Below, in pieces: positions 32,963 through 41,417 of a stretch of DNA of 64,000 nt. The first letter of the stretch is position 1, and each line of letters begins with the position of its first letter. This DNA comes from JAGPDB01 sp046331265 (lineage in GTDB: Bacteria > Actinomycetota > Acidimicrobiia > IMCC26256 > JAGPDB01). A program made the translations under genes and the position numbers. The notes below the pieces were generated by a model. The model saw only the letters and a program-made list of their open reading frames with translations. It did no database searches and had not been told where the DNA came from. Where the stretch lies: positions 62,001-126,000 of the forward strand of contig JAXLRE010000003.1 of NCBI GenBank assembly GCA_046331265.1, read 5' to 3'.

Positions 32963-34333
32963 ATGTCTAAAGCATATATAGTTACAGATATCGGATATGG
33001 TGATTGCGGCAAAGGAACGATTGTTGATTTTTTAGCCCGGCAATATAAAAGTTCATTAGTCATTCGGCACAACGGCGGTTCGCAAGCAGCACATAATGTT
33101 GTGACACCTCAAGGTGTGCATCACACTTTTTCGCAATTTGGTTCTGCAAGTTTGACCGAAAATTCTAAAACATATTTATCGAGATTTATGTTGGTTAATC
33201 CTTTAAATATGATTAACGAAGCTAACCACCTAATCTCGATAGGCGTTAAGGATATATGGAAAACAATGTTTATTGATAAAGATTCTCTTGTTATAACCCC
33301 ATGGCATGTTTATGCAAACAGGATTCGTGAAGTTTTAAGAAACAATAATCGTCATGGTTCATGTGGTGAAGGTATTGGTGAAACGAGATGTGACTATCTT
33401 CAAGTCCCTCAAATGTCATTACGTATAAGAGATTTAATGAATGATCGGCTCGGCGACAAACTCAGGACTATTTGTGACTATAAGTTTGGACAAATGAAAG
33501 TATTAGAAAATGAATACGGTGTTGCACTAGATGGACTTTATAGTGACATGTTTACAGATGACAACTACATTATTGATTTAATTCACGAATACCAATACTT
33601 TGTTTCGCAACTTAATGTTGTAGATATTGATTTTTTATCTAAACAATCCGAGTTAGCAGAAGTAATAATTTTCGAAGGGGCGCAAGGAGCCTTGTTAGAT
33701 GAGTGGTATGGGTTCCATCCATATACAACTTGGAGTACAACAACTGGAGCTAACGCTAAACAACTTTTAAGTGAAATTGGTTATAACGAAACCGTTGAGC
33801 ATGTAGGTGTAATGCGATCGTATACAACTAGACATGGCGATGGACCTTTTGTTAGCGAAGACAAAAATTTAGAAGCAACATTAAGAGAATTGCATAATGA
33901 ATATCATCCATTTCAGGGTGCATTCAGATGTGGATACTTAGATATGATCGCACACAAATACGCAATAGATGTTTGTGGAGATATAGATTCCCTTGCTGTT
34001 ACGCATTTAGATTACTTATCGAAGAACAGCGCTTGGAAGATTTGTGATAAATATTATTTTGATTCAACAAAACTATCTCAGCATTTGTTCTACGAACATG
34101 ATGGCTTAGTATCTGGAATTCGTGTTTCTGATAATCGGGATCTGGTTAGACAAAATATGTTGTCAGATTCATTAAGGTTTGCTGTTCCTTCTTTGACCGA
34201 AATCAACCGACAATGTGATGCTGAAATTTTGTGTGAATATATTGAATCAATGTTTATGAAAAAAGTTTTTATTAAATCTTTTGGTCCAATGTCTTCTCAG
34301 AAAGAAATTTCTAAATCAGTTTTTCCTAATTAG
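32963..34333 (+). CDS. Adenylosuccinate-synthetase-like (PurA fold) protein
   Basis: This 456-aa protein has PurA-type architecture. The P-loop region is DIGYGDCGKGTIVDFLA (canonical GWGDEGKGK), retaining the catalytic Asp as D14. NGGSQAAHNVV aligns with GGxNAGHT and keeps His44, the partner of that Asp. Further PurA-like segments are HGSCGEGIGETRCD (the IMP loop GRGIGP), YTTWSTTTGANA (resembling SSNTTAGG), and YTTRHGDGPFVSED, which keeps the TRVGxGPFPTE pattern. Normal PurA adds aspartate to IMP with GTP. The divergence from canonical motifs and placement with a J-pseudokinase and a VWA protein suggest a specialised homolog rather than the housekeeping enzyme, but a second purA cannot be checked here. 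Confidence 0.75.
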   Translation: MSKAYIVTDIGYGDCGKGTIVDFLARQYKSSLVIRHNGGSQAAHNVVTPQGVHHTFSQFGSASLTENSKTYLSRFMLVNPLNMINEANHLISIGVKDIWKTMFIDKDSLVITPWHVYANRIREVLRNNNRHGSCGEGIGETRCDYLQVPQMSLRIRDLMNDRLGDKLRTICDYKFGQMKVLENEYGVALDGLYSDMFTDDNYIIDLIHEYQYFVSQLNVVDIDFLSKQSELAEVIIFEGAQGALLDEWYGFHPYTTWSTTTGANAKQLLSEIGYNETVEHVGVMRSYTTRHGDGPFVSEDKNLEATLRELHNEYHPFQGAFRCGYLDMIAHKYAIDVCGDIDSLAVTHLDYLSKNSAWKICDKYYFDSTKLSQHLFYEHDGLVSGIRVSDNRDLVRQNMLSDSLRFAVPSLTEINRQCDAEILCEYIESMFMKKVFIKSFGPMSSQKEISKSVFPN

Positions 34334-34338
34334 CAGCT

Positions 34339-34366
34339 ATTTACATTGGATCTATTTTATGTAAAT
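34339..34366 (+). terminator. Candidate terminator after the PurA-like gene
   Basis: ATTTACAT and ATGTAAAT pair over 8 bp around a 12-base loop, followed by ATTTTGTT, a weak U-rich stretch. It begins 5 bases past the stop at 34333. The stem is AT-rich, so efficiency is uncertain. Confidence 0.4.
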
Positions 34367-34408
34367 ATTTTGTTCATATTCTTCCCTTGACTTAAAAGAG
34401 GACATGTC

Positions 34409-36376
34409 ATGGGAAAGAAAGCCATTTTAAGTATCTGTATCTTTATTTGCGTATTTACTGCGAATCTAAATCCTGTTTTTTCTTTGAGGAATGATGATGC
34501 ATATAGCTATCCACTAAAAAATCCAAAAATAGTAAATAATTTTGTAAAACCAGAAACCAAATATTCATCAGGACATAGAGGTATTGATTTTTTTGCTTTA
34601 AAGTCGACACCTGTATATGCAATAGCTGATGGACAAGTTATTTTTGCGGGGCGTGTCGCAGGAGCACTACACGTAACTGTTTTGCATGTAGGAGAAATCA
34701 AATCAACTTATACTTTTTTGCTTACTAAATCTGTGAATGTTGGAGAAAATATTTCAAAAGGTCAATTGGTTGGAACGGCTTCTGGAACCAATGCAACAGG
34801 AGATACGAATGTATTCATGCTAACGATGCGACTTAAGAATGAATATGTTGATCCTCTCTTATATTTAAACGAGAGAAAAGTTGTTAAAGAAATATATCTA
34901 GAAAAGATTAGCGATGATTCATTTATCGAAGAGGTAATAAGCGAATCTAAATATTTAAAAGATTATTTTGGTTTAAAAGCAAAATTCAAAAATGTTAACG
35001 ATATTGAAAAGCTTATCCACAATGCGGTAAATGCTGTTAAAAATATCCATAACTCTCTGTCGCAAGAAGAAGCATATAAACAGATAGTGCGAGCCCTAAA
35101 AGAAACAAAAAAATATGTCGACCTTTATATTGCAGGATATAAGAAAGCGATGAAATACGGAATTGATTCAGCTAAGTATTATCTTGAATCTACTAAAGAC
35201 ATATTAATCTTGCTTCAAAAATATCAAATAGATATTGCTGTAGCGATTAACGACTGGATTAAAAGTACATACAATACGTCGACAAAAGTTTTAAAGCAGT
35301 ATGTAGATGTTGATTTATTAATGCTATTGCGAGAGCTGGCCTTGCCAATTAGTTGTTTATCAAATGCTTGCAGTGTTCCTGTGAAAATGAAATGTGATCC
35401 AAAATCAAATTTCAAAATAAGAGGTTCTAATAAATATAGAGGTTCGGGTAACTCAGTGATGTTTGTGTCTGGCATAAATGCAAAAGGTAAATCGTTTGTA
35501 GCACCTGACAACGATGGATCAGGAAAGAAATCTTCTGCTCCAGTCAATTTTCCATGGAAAAAACTTGGTTATGAAAAACAAGAAGTTAACTACTATTCAT
35601 ATAGTAGTTATAACGAAGAGTATAAACCCAGCGAAACTTTCCAAGATCTTTATGTATCTGCTGCAAAAATGGATGAGCAAATTAAAATTTTTAAGCAAAA
35701 AACTCCAGATAAAAAACTTGATTTAATTACTCATTCTCAAGGTGGAGCAATAACAGCTTTGTGGCTTGCTAAATATTATGATACAAAGTCTGACTTATAT
35801 CCAGAGTTGGGAAAAATTATCATGTATGCACCTCCACTGAGCGGTACCGCTCTTTCTACAGCCGGCTCGTTGATAGACTCCACTCAGACAGGAAAAAATA
35901 TCCACGAATTATTAAGCCGAGCTATAGCTGAAATTCCTTCACCCGATGCAACCTCTATTAGACAATTAAAAGAAAATGGTGAAATAGCTGCAGAGTTAAG
36001 TGATGCAGATATTTTTGAAAAGGTTAATGTGCAGGTCATAAGAGCCAGCTCTGATTTAATTGTTTCTAGTGCTTCTGATCCAATTAATGGTGTAGATGAA
36101 ACAATTGTCGACACAGACAAAAAAGGTTGGTTAGGAAACCTTGATGCAATAAATGCACACTCAGATATAACTACTGATGAAAAAACAACTGTTATTGCAC
36201 AACATATTCTTGAAGGAACGAGAGCTCCTTGTGTGCCTATAAGTGAATCTCTTAGCTCAGTTTTTAAATCTTCGAGAAATCATGCATTAGAGGTATTTAT
36301 TGGACGTGTTTCTGCCGATACATTTGATTCTGAGCTAGGTGAAAACACTCGCCAGTACCTTGATTCGTTCAACTAG
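34409..36376 (+). CDS. Secreted fusion of a degenerate M23 (LytM) domain and an alpha/beta-hydrolase
   Basis: This 655-aa protein has an N-terminal signal sequence (about 5-25). Residues 33-155 resemble an M23 LytM peptidase: HRGIDFFA gives the first zinc ligands H56 and D60, but the essential HxH that should sit in the HLHFxxR strand is VFMLTMRL here (135-142), so zinc-dependent activity looks lost. A helical linker of about 150 residues follows. The C-terminal part (from about 345) is a hydrolase with the nucleophile elbow THSQGGAI (S443), resembling lipases. Actinobacteria commonly encode an M23 protein just upstream of rpsB, so the N-terminal half occupies that slot. The natural substrate of the hydrolase half is unknown. 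Confidence 0.75.
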   Translation: MGKKAILSICIFICVFTANLNPVFSLRNDDAYSYPLKNPKIVNNFVKPETKYSSGHRGIDFFALKSTPVYAIADGQVIFAGRVAGALHVTVLHVGEIKSTYTFLLTKSVNVGENISKGQLVGTASGTNATGDTNVFMLTMRLKNEYVDPLLYLNERKVVKEIYLEKISDDSFIEEVISESKYLKDYFGLKAKFKNVNDIEKLIHNAVNAVKNIHNSLSQEEAYKQIVRALKETKKYVDLYIAGYKKAMKYGIDSAKYYLESTKDILILLQKYQIDIAVAINDWIKSTYNTSTKVLKQYVDVDLLMLLRELALPISCLSNACSVPVKMKCDPKSNFKIRGSNKYRGSGNSVMFVSGINAKGKSFVAPDNDGSGKKSSAPVNFPWKKLGYEKQEVNYYSYSSYNEEYKPSETFQDLYVSAAKMDEQIKIFKQKTPDKKLDLITHSQGGAITALWLAKYYDTKSDLYPELGKIIMYAPPLSGTALSTAGSLIDSTQTGKNIHELLSRAIAEIPSPDATSIRQLKENGEIAAELSDADIFEKVNVQVIRASSDLIVSSASDPINGVDETIVDTDKKGWLGNLDAINAHSDITTDEKTTVIAQHILEGTRAPCVPISESLSSVFKSSRNHALEVFIGRVSADTFDSELGENTRQYLDSFN

Positions 36377-36388
36377 CAGGAAAAACAC

Positions 36389-36482
36389 TATAATTTATTG
36401 CTTAATTAATCATGCTTTGTGATTACTAGGTCACGAGAGAAAACGTGTCAGAACAAAGCAGAAGACAAACCTAGGAGGAAAC
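36389..36482 (+). promoter_or_regulatory. rpsB promoter and structured leader
   Basis: TATAAT at 36389-36394 gives a start near 36401 and an approximately 82-base leader. Two long pairings cross: TGCTTTGT (36413-36420) with ACAAAGCA (36453-36460), and CTAGGT (36426-36431) with ACCTAG (36469-36474). The second pairing occupies the bases just before AGGAGG (the Shine-Dalgarno sequence at 36473-36478, overlapping its first two). An inner stem CACG/CGTG (36432-36435, 36444-36447) lies in the first loop. Crossing pairs mean a pseudoknot or mutually exclusive structures, as expected for an autoregulated ribosomal protein leader. Confidence 0.6.
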
Positions 36483-37334
36483 GTGGCTGTAGTCACTATG
36501 AAACAAATGTTGGAAGCTGGTGTACATTTTGGACATCAGACTCGCCGTTGGAACCCAAAAATGCAACGTTTTATTTTTGGAGAGAAAAACGGAATTTACG
36601 TAATTGATTTAGAACAAACACTTGATTTAGTTAACGAAGCATATAAATTTATTCGTGATACTGTTGCAGATGGTGGTTTGATCCTTTTTGTTGGTACAAA
36701 AAAGCAGACACAAGAACCAGTTAAGAAAAATGCTTCACGTGTTGGAATGCCATATGTTAACAACCGTTGGTTGGGTGGAATGCTTACAAACTTTCAAACA
36801 ATGCGTAAGCGTATCGAAAAAATGCAAGAGCTTGAGCGTCAAGTTCGTGTAGGCGAGACACAACAAATGATCAAGAAAGAAGCTTTACGTGTTACACGTG
36901 AGCTTGAAAAATTGCATAGAAACTTAGGTGGTATTCGTAACCTAGAAAAAATGCCTTCTGCAATATTCGTTATCGATACTAAAAAAGAACACATTGCGGT
37001 TACAGAAGCTAGAAAATTGGGCATACCAGTTATTGCAGTTGTTGATACAAACTGTGATCCTGACATTATTGATTATGTTATTCCAGGTAACGACGACGCT
37101 ATCCGTGCAAGTGATTTAATGTGCCGAGTAGTTGCAGATGCAATCGAAGCAGGAAAACAGATCGCGATTAAAAAGACAGGATCAGCGCCAAGCGCTAAAG
37201 CTGCTCCAACAATGGAAGAGCTTGAAGCAAAAGCTGCACAACAGATGAAAGCTCGTGCCCAAGCTGCTGCTCAACAAAAAGAGCGCGAAACAAAATTAGC
37301 TAAAGCAGCTGCTAGTAAAGCAGAAAAAGAGTAG
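36483..37334 (+). CDS. rpsB: 30S ribosomal protein S2
   Basis: S2 binds the small subunit between head and body and helps recruit S1-type mRNA contacts. VTMKQMLEAGVHFGHQTRRW and WNPKMQRFIFGEKNGIYVID open the protein. NNRWLGGMLTNFQT and GIPVIAVVDTNCDPD-type strand (GIPVIAVVDTNCDPDIIDYV) are hallmark segments. The 283 aa end in an Ala/Lys/Glu-rich tail of about 60 residues. The start is GTG at 36483 with an ideal AGGAGG site. tsf follows after 74 bases, the universal rpsB-tsf pair. Confidence 0.97.
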   Translation: MAVVTMKQMLEAGVHFGHQTRRWNPKMQRFIFGEKNGIYVIDLEQTLDLVNEAYKFIRDTVADGGLILFVGTKKQTQEPVKKNASRVGMPYVNNRWLGGMLTNFQTMRKRIEKMQELERQVRVGETQQMIKKEALRVTRELEKLHRNLGGIRNLEKMPSAIFVIDTKKEHIAVTEARKLGIPVIAVVDTNCDPDIIDYVIPGNDDAIRASDLMCRVVADAIEAGKQIAIKKTGSAPSAKAAPTMEELEAKAAQQMKARAQAAAQQKERETKLAKAAASKAEKE

Positions 37335-37408
37335 CACGAACCGTTGGTTGGATTTTCATGACATATACGTAAGAAAATACTGCCAACGCTTAAAATAAGG
37401 GAGAAAAA

Positions 37409-38245
37409 ATGTCATATACAGCAGCAGATGTTGCGAATCTTAGAAAATTGACCAGTGCAGGAATGATGGACTGTAAAAATGCTCTTGCTGAGAGCGATGG
37501 CGACATGGAAAAAGCGAAAGAATGGTTACGCAAAAAAGGTCTAGCTGGTGCAGCAAAACGTGCTGGACGTGCAGCTGATCAAGGAACAGTTGATGTAGTT
37601 CTTGACGGCAACGTAGCAGCCCTTGTTGAAGTTAACTGTGAAACAGACTTTGTTGCTAAAGGTGAATTGTTTACTGGGTTTGTTGCAGATCTTGCTTCAC
37701 TTGTTGCGAAACAAGGCTCTGACGATTTAGAAAATCAGCCTTTTGGAGAATCAACTGTTGCTGGTGAAATAACAGCATTAGGAGCAAAGGTTGGTGAAAA
37801 CGTAACGTTAGGTAGATCTGAGCGATACGAAACTAACGGTGTTGTTGATGCATACAAGCACTTGCAAGCTGGTAGAGGTTTTATCGGTGTTCTTGTTGAA
37901 CTAACAGGTGCTGCTGACAGTGAACAAGCACGTGAAGTAGCACACGATATTGCATTGCATATTGCATCAGCTGCTCCACGTTACGTAACTCGTGACGAGG
38001 TGCCAGCAGAAATAGTTGAAAAAGAACGAGCTGTTTTTGAAGAAATAACTCGTAACGAAGGAAAACCAGAAGCAGCGATACCAAAGATCATCGAAGGTCG
38101 TTTGGGTGGTTTCTACAAAGAAACAGTTTTGTTAGAACAACCATTTGTTAAGGATAACAAGCAAACAATTAACGATATTGTTAAAACATTAGGTGCAGAT
38201 GCAACTGTATCTCGTTTTACAAGAATAAAAATTGGTGAAGAATAA
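37409..38245 (+). CDS. tsf: Elongation factor Ts
   Basis: Guanine-nucleotide exchange factor for EF-Tu. The N-terminal UBA-like domain has LRKLTSAGMMDCKNAL and AKEWLRKKGLAGAAKRAGR (the family TGAGxMDCKKAL pattern). The core contains VEVNCETDFVAKGELF, the EF-Tu contact TDFV loop. Two core subdomains follow, ending with KDNKQTINDIVKTLG. Its 278 aa agree with actinobacterial EF-Ts. AAGGGAG lies before the ATG. A strong bidirectional terminator lies immediately downstream. Confidence 0.97.
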   Translation: MSYTAADVANLRKLTSAGMMDCKNALAESDGDMEKAKEWLRKKGLAGAAKRAGRAADQGTVDVVLDGNVAALVEVNCETDFVAKGELFTGFVADLASLVAKQGSDDLENQPFGESTVAGEITALGAKVGENVTLGRSERYETNGVVDAYKHLQAGRGFIGVLVELTGAADSEQAREVAHDIALHIASAAPRYVTRDEVPAEIVEKERAVFEEITRNEGKPEAAIPKIIEGRLGGFYKETVLLEQPFVKDNKQTINDIVKTLGADATVSRFTRIKIGEE

Positions 38246-38265
38246 AATTAAACTATTATTCAAAT

Positions 38266-38295
38266 AAAAAAAGAGCGCATAAGCGCTCTTTTTTT
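38266..38295. terminator. Bidirectional rho-independent terminator
   Basis: AGAGCGC (38272-38278) and GCGCTCT (38283-38289) form a perfect stem around ATAA, flanked by A7 on the left and T7 on the right. It has U tracts on both strands, so it serves tsf on the plus strand and the ABC permease (stop at 38294) on the minus strand. Confidence 0.92.
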
Positions 38296-39043
38296 ATGCG
38301 TCTCTTTTATAAACAAATATTGTTCCAATAATGGATAGAACTATACAGAACCCTAAGAAATACAAAAATGAAATTGTCGGAGAAAAATATCCAGGAAATT
38401 TCTTTTCAGATATTGATGAGTTATAGTTGGTAAAAAATAACCACCTGTCTAAATGTATTTTTTGTTTAGAGATCAAAGATGTAACACCACTAATTACATT
38501 TTCAACAATAATCATCCAAATTAAAGAAATGATGATTCCAGCAACAGGTTGCTTTACAATGGCGCCTATTCCATAGCCATATATAGCGCCAGCAGCTGAA
38601 CCTAGAATTGCAAAAATCATGATTCTTAGAGAAGTTGAACTAGTTAAATCTAAGGGTATGTCTCTTATATTTAATATTAGCTTTGCGATTCCTAATGACA
38701 AGACTGTAAGGATTAATGATGCAATTCCTGTAGATAAAATCAGAACAATAATTTTAGAGACGGCAACTTTTAATCTATTAGGCGTAGCGCTGAAGGTTGT
38801 TTTTATAGTTCCAAATCGATATTCTTGCCCAATCATTTGTACGCCAGTAACGACAAATAGTGTTTGCGATATTGCTAGACCTATCAAAGCATTGGAAATA
38901 TTTTGTTGTCCTTCACTAAATATTGATATTACTGTTGCGAAAAATAAAGTGATACCTATTGCGAAAAGAAGCATAACGATATTTGATCGAACACTTTTAA
39001 GTTTTATCCATTCAGAATTAATTTGGTTAATCATTTGTCTCAC
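38294..39043 (-). CDS. ABC-2 type transporter permease
   Basis: This 249-aa polytopic membrane protein fits the ABC-2 exporter permease family: an N-terminal amphipathic INSEWIKLKSVRSN segment, the first helix at about 22-40, a long loop with QMIGQEYRFGTIKTTFSATP (the GEYxxGTI pattern common in this family), four further hydrophobic helices and a short basic C-terminus. It overlaps its ATPase gene by 17 bases, so the two are translated together. The pair is an insertion between tsf and pyrH, which are adjacent in most actinobacteria. The exported substrate cannot be inferred. Confidence 0.85.
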   Translation of the reverse strand: MRQMINQINSEWIKLKSVRSNIVMLLFAIGITLFFATVISIFSEGQQNISNALIGLAISQTLFVVTGVQMIGQEYRFGTIKTTFSATPNRLKVAVSKIIVLILSTGIASLILTVLSLGIAKLILNIRDIPLDLTSSTSLRIMIFAILGSAAGAIYGYGIGAIVKQPVAGIIISLIWMIIVENVISGVTSLISKQKIHLDRWLFFTNYNSSISEKKFPGYFSPTISFLYFLGFCIVLSIIGTIFVYKRDA

Positions 39044-39953
39044 CTATTGCATTTGGATTAGTTCGATATTCTTGAGCGGAACTAGTAATTCGCAAAAATA
39101 TGTCTTCGAGTGAAGGTTGCGTTTGATATAGCTGATGTATTTCAATCTGATTTTCAAATGCAATATGGCCAACGTCTTTGACTTCTACGTTTGATGCAAC
39201 AATGTAACCATCTTTAGTTTCGCAAGCAATATTTTTGTTCAACAGAACATTTTGCAAATCTATTAAATTAGGTGAGCTTACAATTACTTGTTTGTCTGTT
39301 ACTTCTGACATTAAATCTTTAACACTTGTTGAACGAATAAGCTTTCCTTCACCGATTATTACTAGCTCATCAGCCATTAAAGACATTTCGCTTAACAAGT
39401 GGCTTGATACAAAAATTGTTCGTCCTTCTGAAGCTAAACCTTTTAGAAAGTTCCTTATCCAATGGACCCCTTCAGGGTCTAAGCCATTTGCTGGCTCATC
39501 AAAAATTAATGTTTTCGGATCTCCTAAAAGTGCATATGCAATACCAATTCGCTGTTTCATTCCTAATGAAAATTTACCTACACGTTTATTGGCAACTTCA
39601 CGAAGACCAACTAAATCCAAAACTTGGTCGACTCGTTTTTTGCTTATACCATTAGATGCTGCGTAACTCAGTAAGTGAAATTTTGCTTTTCTCGTTGGGT
39701 GAACATATCCTGCATCTAATAGTGCGCCAACCTCATTTAAAGGCTTGGAAAATTTATGAATTGAAGAATTATTTAACGTAATCTTTCCTTTTGCAGGAGC
39801 ATCTAGCCCCATAATTAAGCGCATAGTTGTTGATTTCCCAGCACCATTTGGTCCTAGAAAACCTGTAACTGTTCCAGGCTTAACTTCAAAAGATAAATTA
39901 TCTATAACTGTTTTCGATCCATAGCGTTTTGTTAAGTTCTCTACTTTGATCAT
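39027..39953 (-). CDS. ABC transporter ATP-binding protein
   Basis: Nucleotide-binding subunit of 308 aa. Walker A is GPNGAGKSTTMR (about 35-46). The signature is FSLGMKQRIGIAYALLG, with LSxGxxQR in the slightly altered form SLGMKQR. Walker B is TLIFDEPANGLDPEG, and the H-loop is IFVSSHLLSEM. The C-terminal about 85 residues form an accessory domain found in drug/antibiotic-type exporters (DrrA/CcmA class). AAGGACAAAT precedes the ATG. It is followed by the overlapping permease gene. A drug, peptide or lipid exporter is likely; specificity is unknown. Confidence 0.9.
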   Translation of the reverse strand: MIKVENLTKRYGSKTVIDNLSFEVKPGTVTGFLGPNGAGKSTTMRLIMGLDAPAKGKITLNNSSIHKFSKPLNEVGALLDAGYVHPTRKAKFHLLSYAASNGISKKRVDQVLDLVGLREVANKRVGKFSLGMKQRIGIAYALLGDPKTLIFDEPANGLDPEGVHWIRNFLKGLASEGRTIFVSSHLLSEMSLMADELVIIGEGKLIRSTSVKDLMSEVTDKQVIVSSPNLIDLQNVLLNKNIACETKDGYIVASNVEVKDVGHIAFENQIEIHQLYQTQPSLEDIFLRITSSAQEYRTNPNAIGETND

Positions 39954-40066
39954 ATTTGTCCTTATGTTTGACTTCCAGGCTAGCTATTTCTGAAGAGCAT
40001 GGCTGATATTTGTATATTTTTTTTGAAAATCCGAAATAATGTATGTTTTTCTAATAAATTATAAAT

Positions 40067-40807
40067 ATGTCTAATCCAAAATATAAACGTGTACTTTTGA
40101 AACTTTCAGGAGAGTCTTTTGCTCAGAAAGATACAGGATACGGAATTGATGCAGAAAAAGTTGCACGTATAGCTCAGGAGATTGCCAAAGTTCGTGAAGA
40201 TAGCAATGTCGAATTTGCGATTGTAACTGGTGGTGGAAATATTTTCCGAGGTTTAGCTGGTGCAAATAAAGGTATGGATCGTGCACGAGCTGATTATATG
40301 GGTATGCTCGCAACAGTAATTAATGCTTTGGCTCTACAAGATGCATTTGAAGCAATTGGTCAACCATCTCGTGTTCAAACTGCAATAACAATGGCGCAAG
40401 TAGCGGAAAGCTATATACCATTGCGTGCTATTAGACATATGGAAAAAGGTCGAGTAGTAATTTTCGCTGCAGGTACAGGTATGCCATACATTACAACTGA
40501 TACTGGTGCAGCTCTTCGTGCAGCAGAAGTGGGAGCACAAGCTTTATTAAAGGGAACACACTCAGGAGTTGATGGAATTTATACTGCTGACCCCCGAAAA
40601 GATAAAACTGCAACAAAGATAACTAAAACTACTTATCTAGATGTAATAAATAAGGGTCTAAAAGTTATGGACTCAACAGCTTTAACTTTTTGTATGGATA
40701 ATAATTTACCGATTGTTGTTTTTGATGTTGAGACGCCAGGAAATGTTGAAAAAGTGTTGATGGGCGATGAAGTTGGAACAACAGTTACTTTAAATGAGGA
40801 AAAATAA
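40067..40807 (+). CDS. pyrH: UMP kinase
   Basis: Amino-acid-kinase-fold enzyme that phosphorylates UMP to UDP. Motifs are YKRVLLKLSGES at the start (about 5-16), IVTGGGNIFRG, RADYMGMLATVINALALQD, and GTGMPYITTDTGAALRAAE for UMP and ATP binding. DGIYTADPRKD near 170 is also conserved. The 246-aa length is normal. The stop overlaps the frr start (TAATG), so the pair is coupled. AT-rich sequence just before the ATG (TAATAAATTATAAAT) has no Shine-Dalgarno and may hold a -10 box for a leaderless transcript. It is divergent from the ABC ATPase gene across 113 bases. Confidence 0.97.
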   Translation: MSNPKYKRVLLKLSGESFAQKDTGYGIDAEKVARIAQEIAKVREDSNVEFAIVTGGGNIFRGLAGANKGMDRARADYMGMLATVINALALQDAFEAIGQPSRVQTAITMAQVAESYIPLRAIRHMEKGRVVIFAAGTGMPYITTDTGAALRAAEVGAQALLKGTHSGVDGIYTADPRKDKTATKITKTTYLDVINKGLKVMDSTALTFCMDNNLPIVVFDVETPGNVEKVLMGDEVGTTVTLNEEK

Positions 40808-41364
40808 TGATTGAAGATGTAAAAAAATCTGCACAAGAACATATGAGAAATTCGATTACTCACTTACAAGAAGAATTTTCTGCGATTAGATCTGGACGCG
40901 CAAGCGCATCAATGGTCGACCGATTAAATGTTGAATATTATGGAAGCACTGTTCCATTGGTGCAACTTGCGAGTTTTTCTGTTCCTGAAGCTCGACAACT
41001 ATTAATTAGCCCGTTCGATAAAGGTGCAATTGCATCGATTGAAAAAGCTATTCAAGTTTCAGATCTTGGTGTTAACCCAAGCAATGACGGAAGCAACATT
41101 CGTTTAGTATTTCCTCCTCTAACAGAAGAGCGTAGAAAAGAACTAGTAAAAGTTGCTAAGGCAAAAGCTGAAGAAGCAAAAGTTTCAGCTCGAAATGCGC
41201 GTAGAAATGCTCGTCAGGATCTCGAAAAATTAGAGAAAGATGGCGAAATATCGAAAGATGATGTTGAGAGAGCAGAAAAAGATTTGGACAAAGTTACGTC
41301 AGATATAGTCGCAGAAATCGATTCAATGTCGGCCAGTAAAGAAGCCGAATTGATGGAGGTCTAA
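40807..41364 (+). CDS. frr: Ribosome recycling factor
   Basis: RRF, with EF-G, splits post-termination ribosomes. The 185-aa chain shows ITHLQEEFSAIRSGRASASM (the TIRTGRAxP-type domain I start), VPLVQLASFSVPEAR in domain II, ISPFDKGAIASIEKAI, and VFPPLTEERRKELVKVAKAK; the C-terminal helix is EKDLDKVTSDIVAEID. All match standard RRF. It overlaps pyrH by one base and precedes cdsA by 53 bases. Confidence 0.97.
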   Translation: MIEDVKKSAQEHMRNSITHLQEEFSAIRSGRASASMVDRLNVEYYGSTVPLVQLASFSVPEARQLLISPFDKGAIASIEKAIQVSDLGVNPSNDGSNIRLVFPPLTEERRKELVKVAKAKAEEAKVSARNARRNARQDLEKLEKDGEISKDDVERAEKDLDKVTSDIVAEIDSMSASKEAELMEV

Positions 41365-41417
41365 GGATCACCTAGGATAAAGTGGCCTTTAATCTGGTAG
41401 TAGTAAACGGGGGATCA

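Noticed and set aside
38619..39113. 164-aa plus-strand ORF opposite the ABC permease
   Set aside because: It is antisense to a convincing permease with the overlapping ATPase gene; its product shows no family features.
41382..41417. Extended GTG start for cdsA
   Set aside because: It lacks a convincing ribosome binding site, whereas the ATG at 41418 follows GGGGGA.
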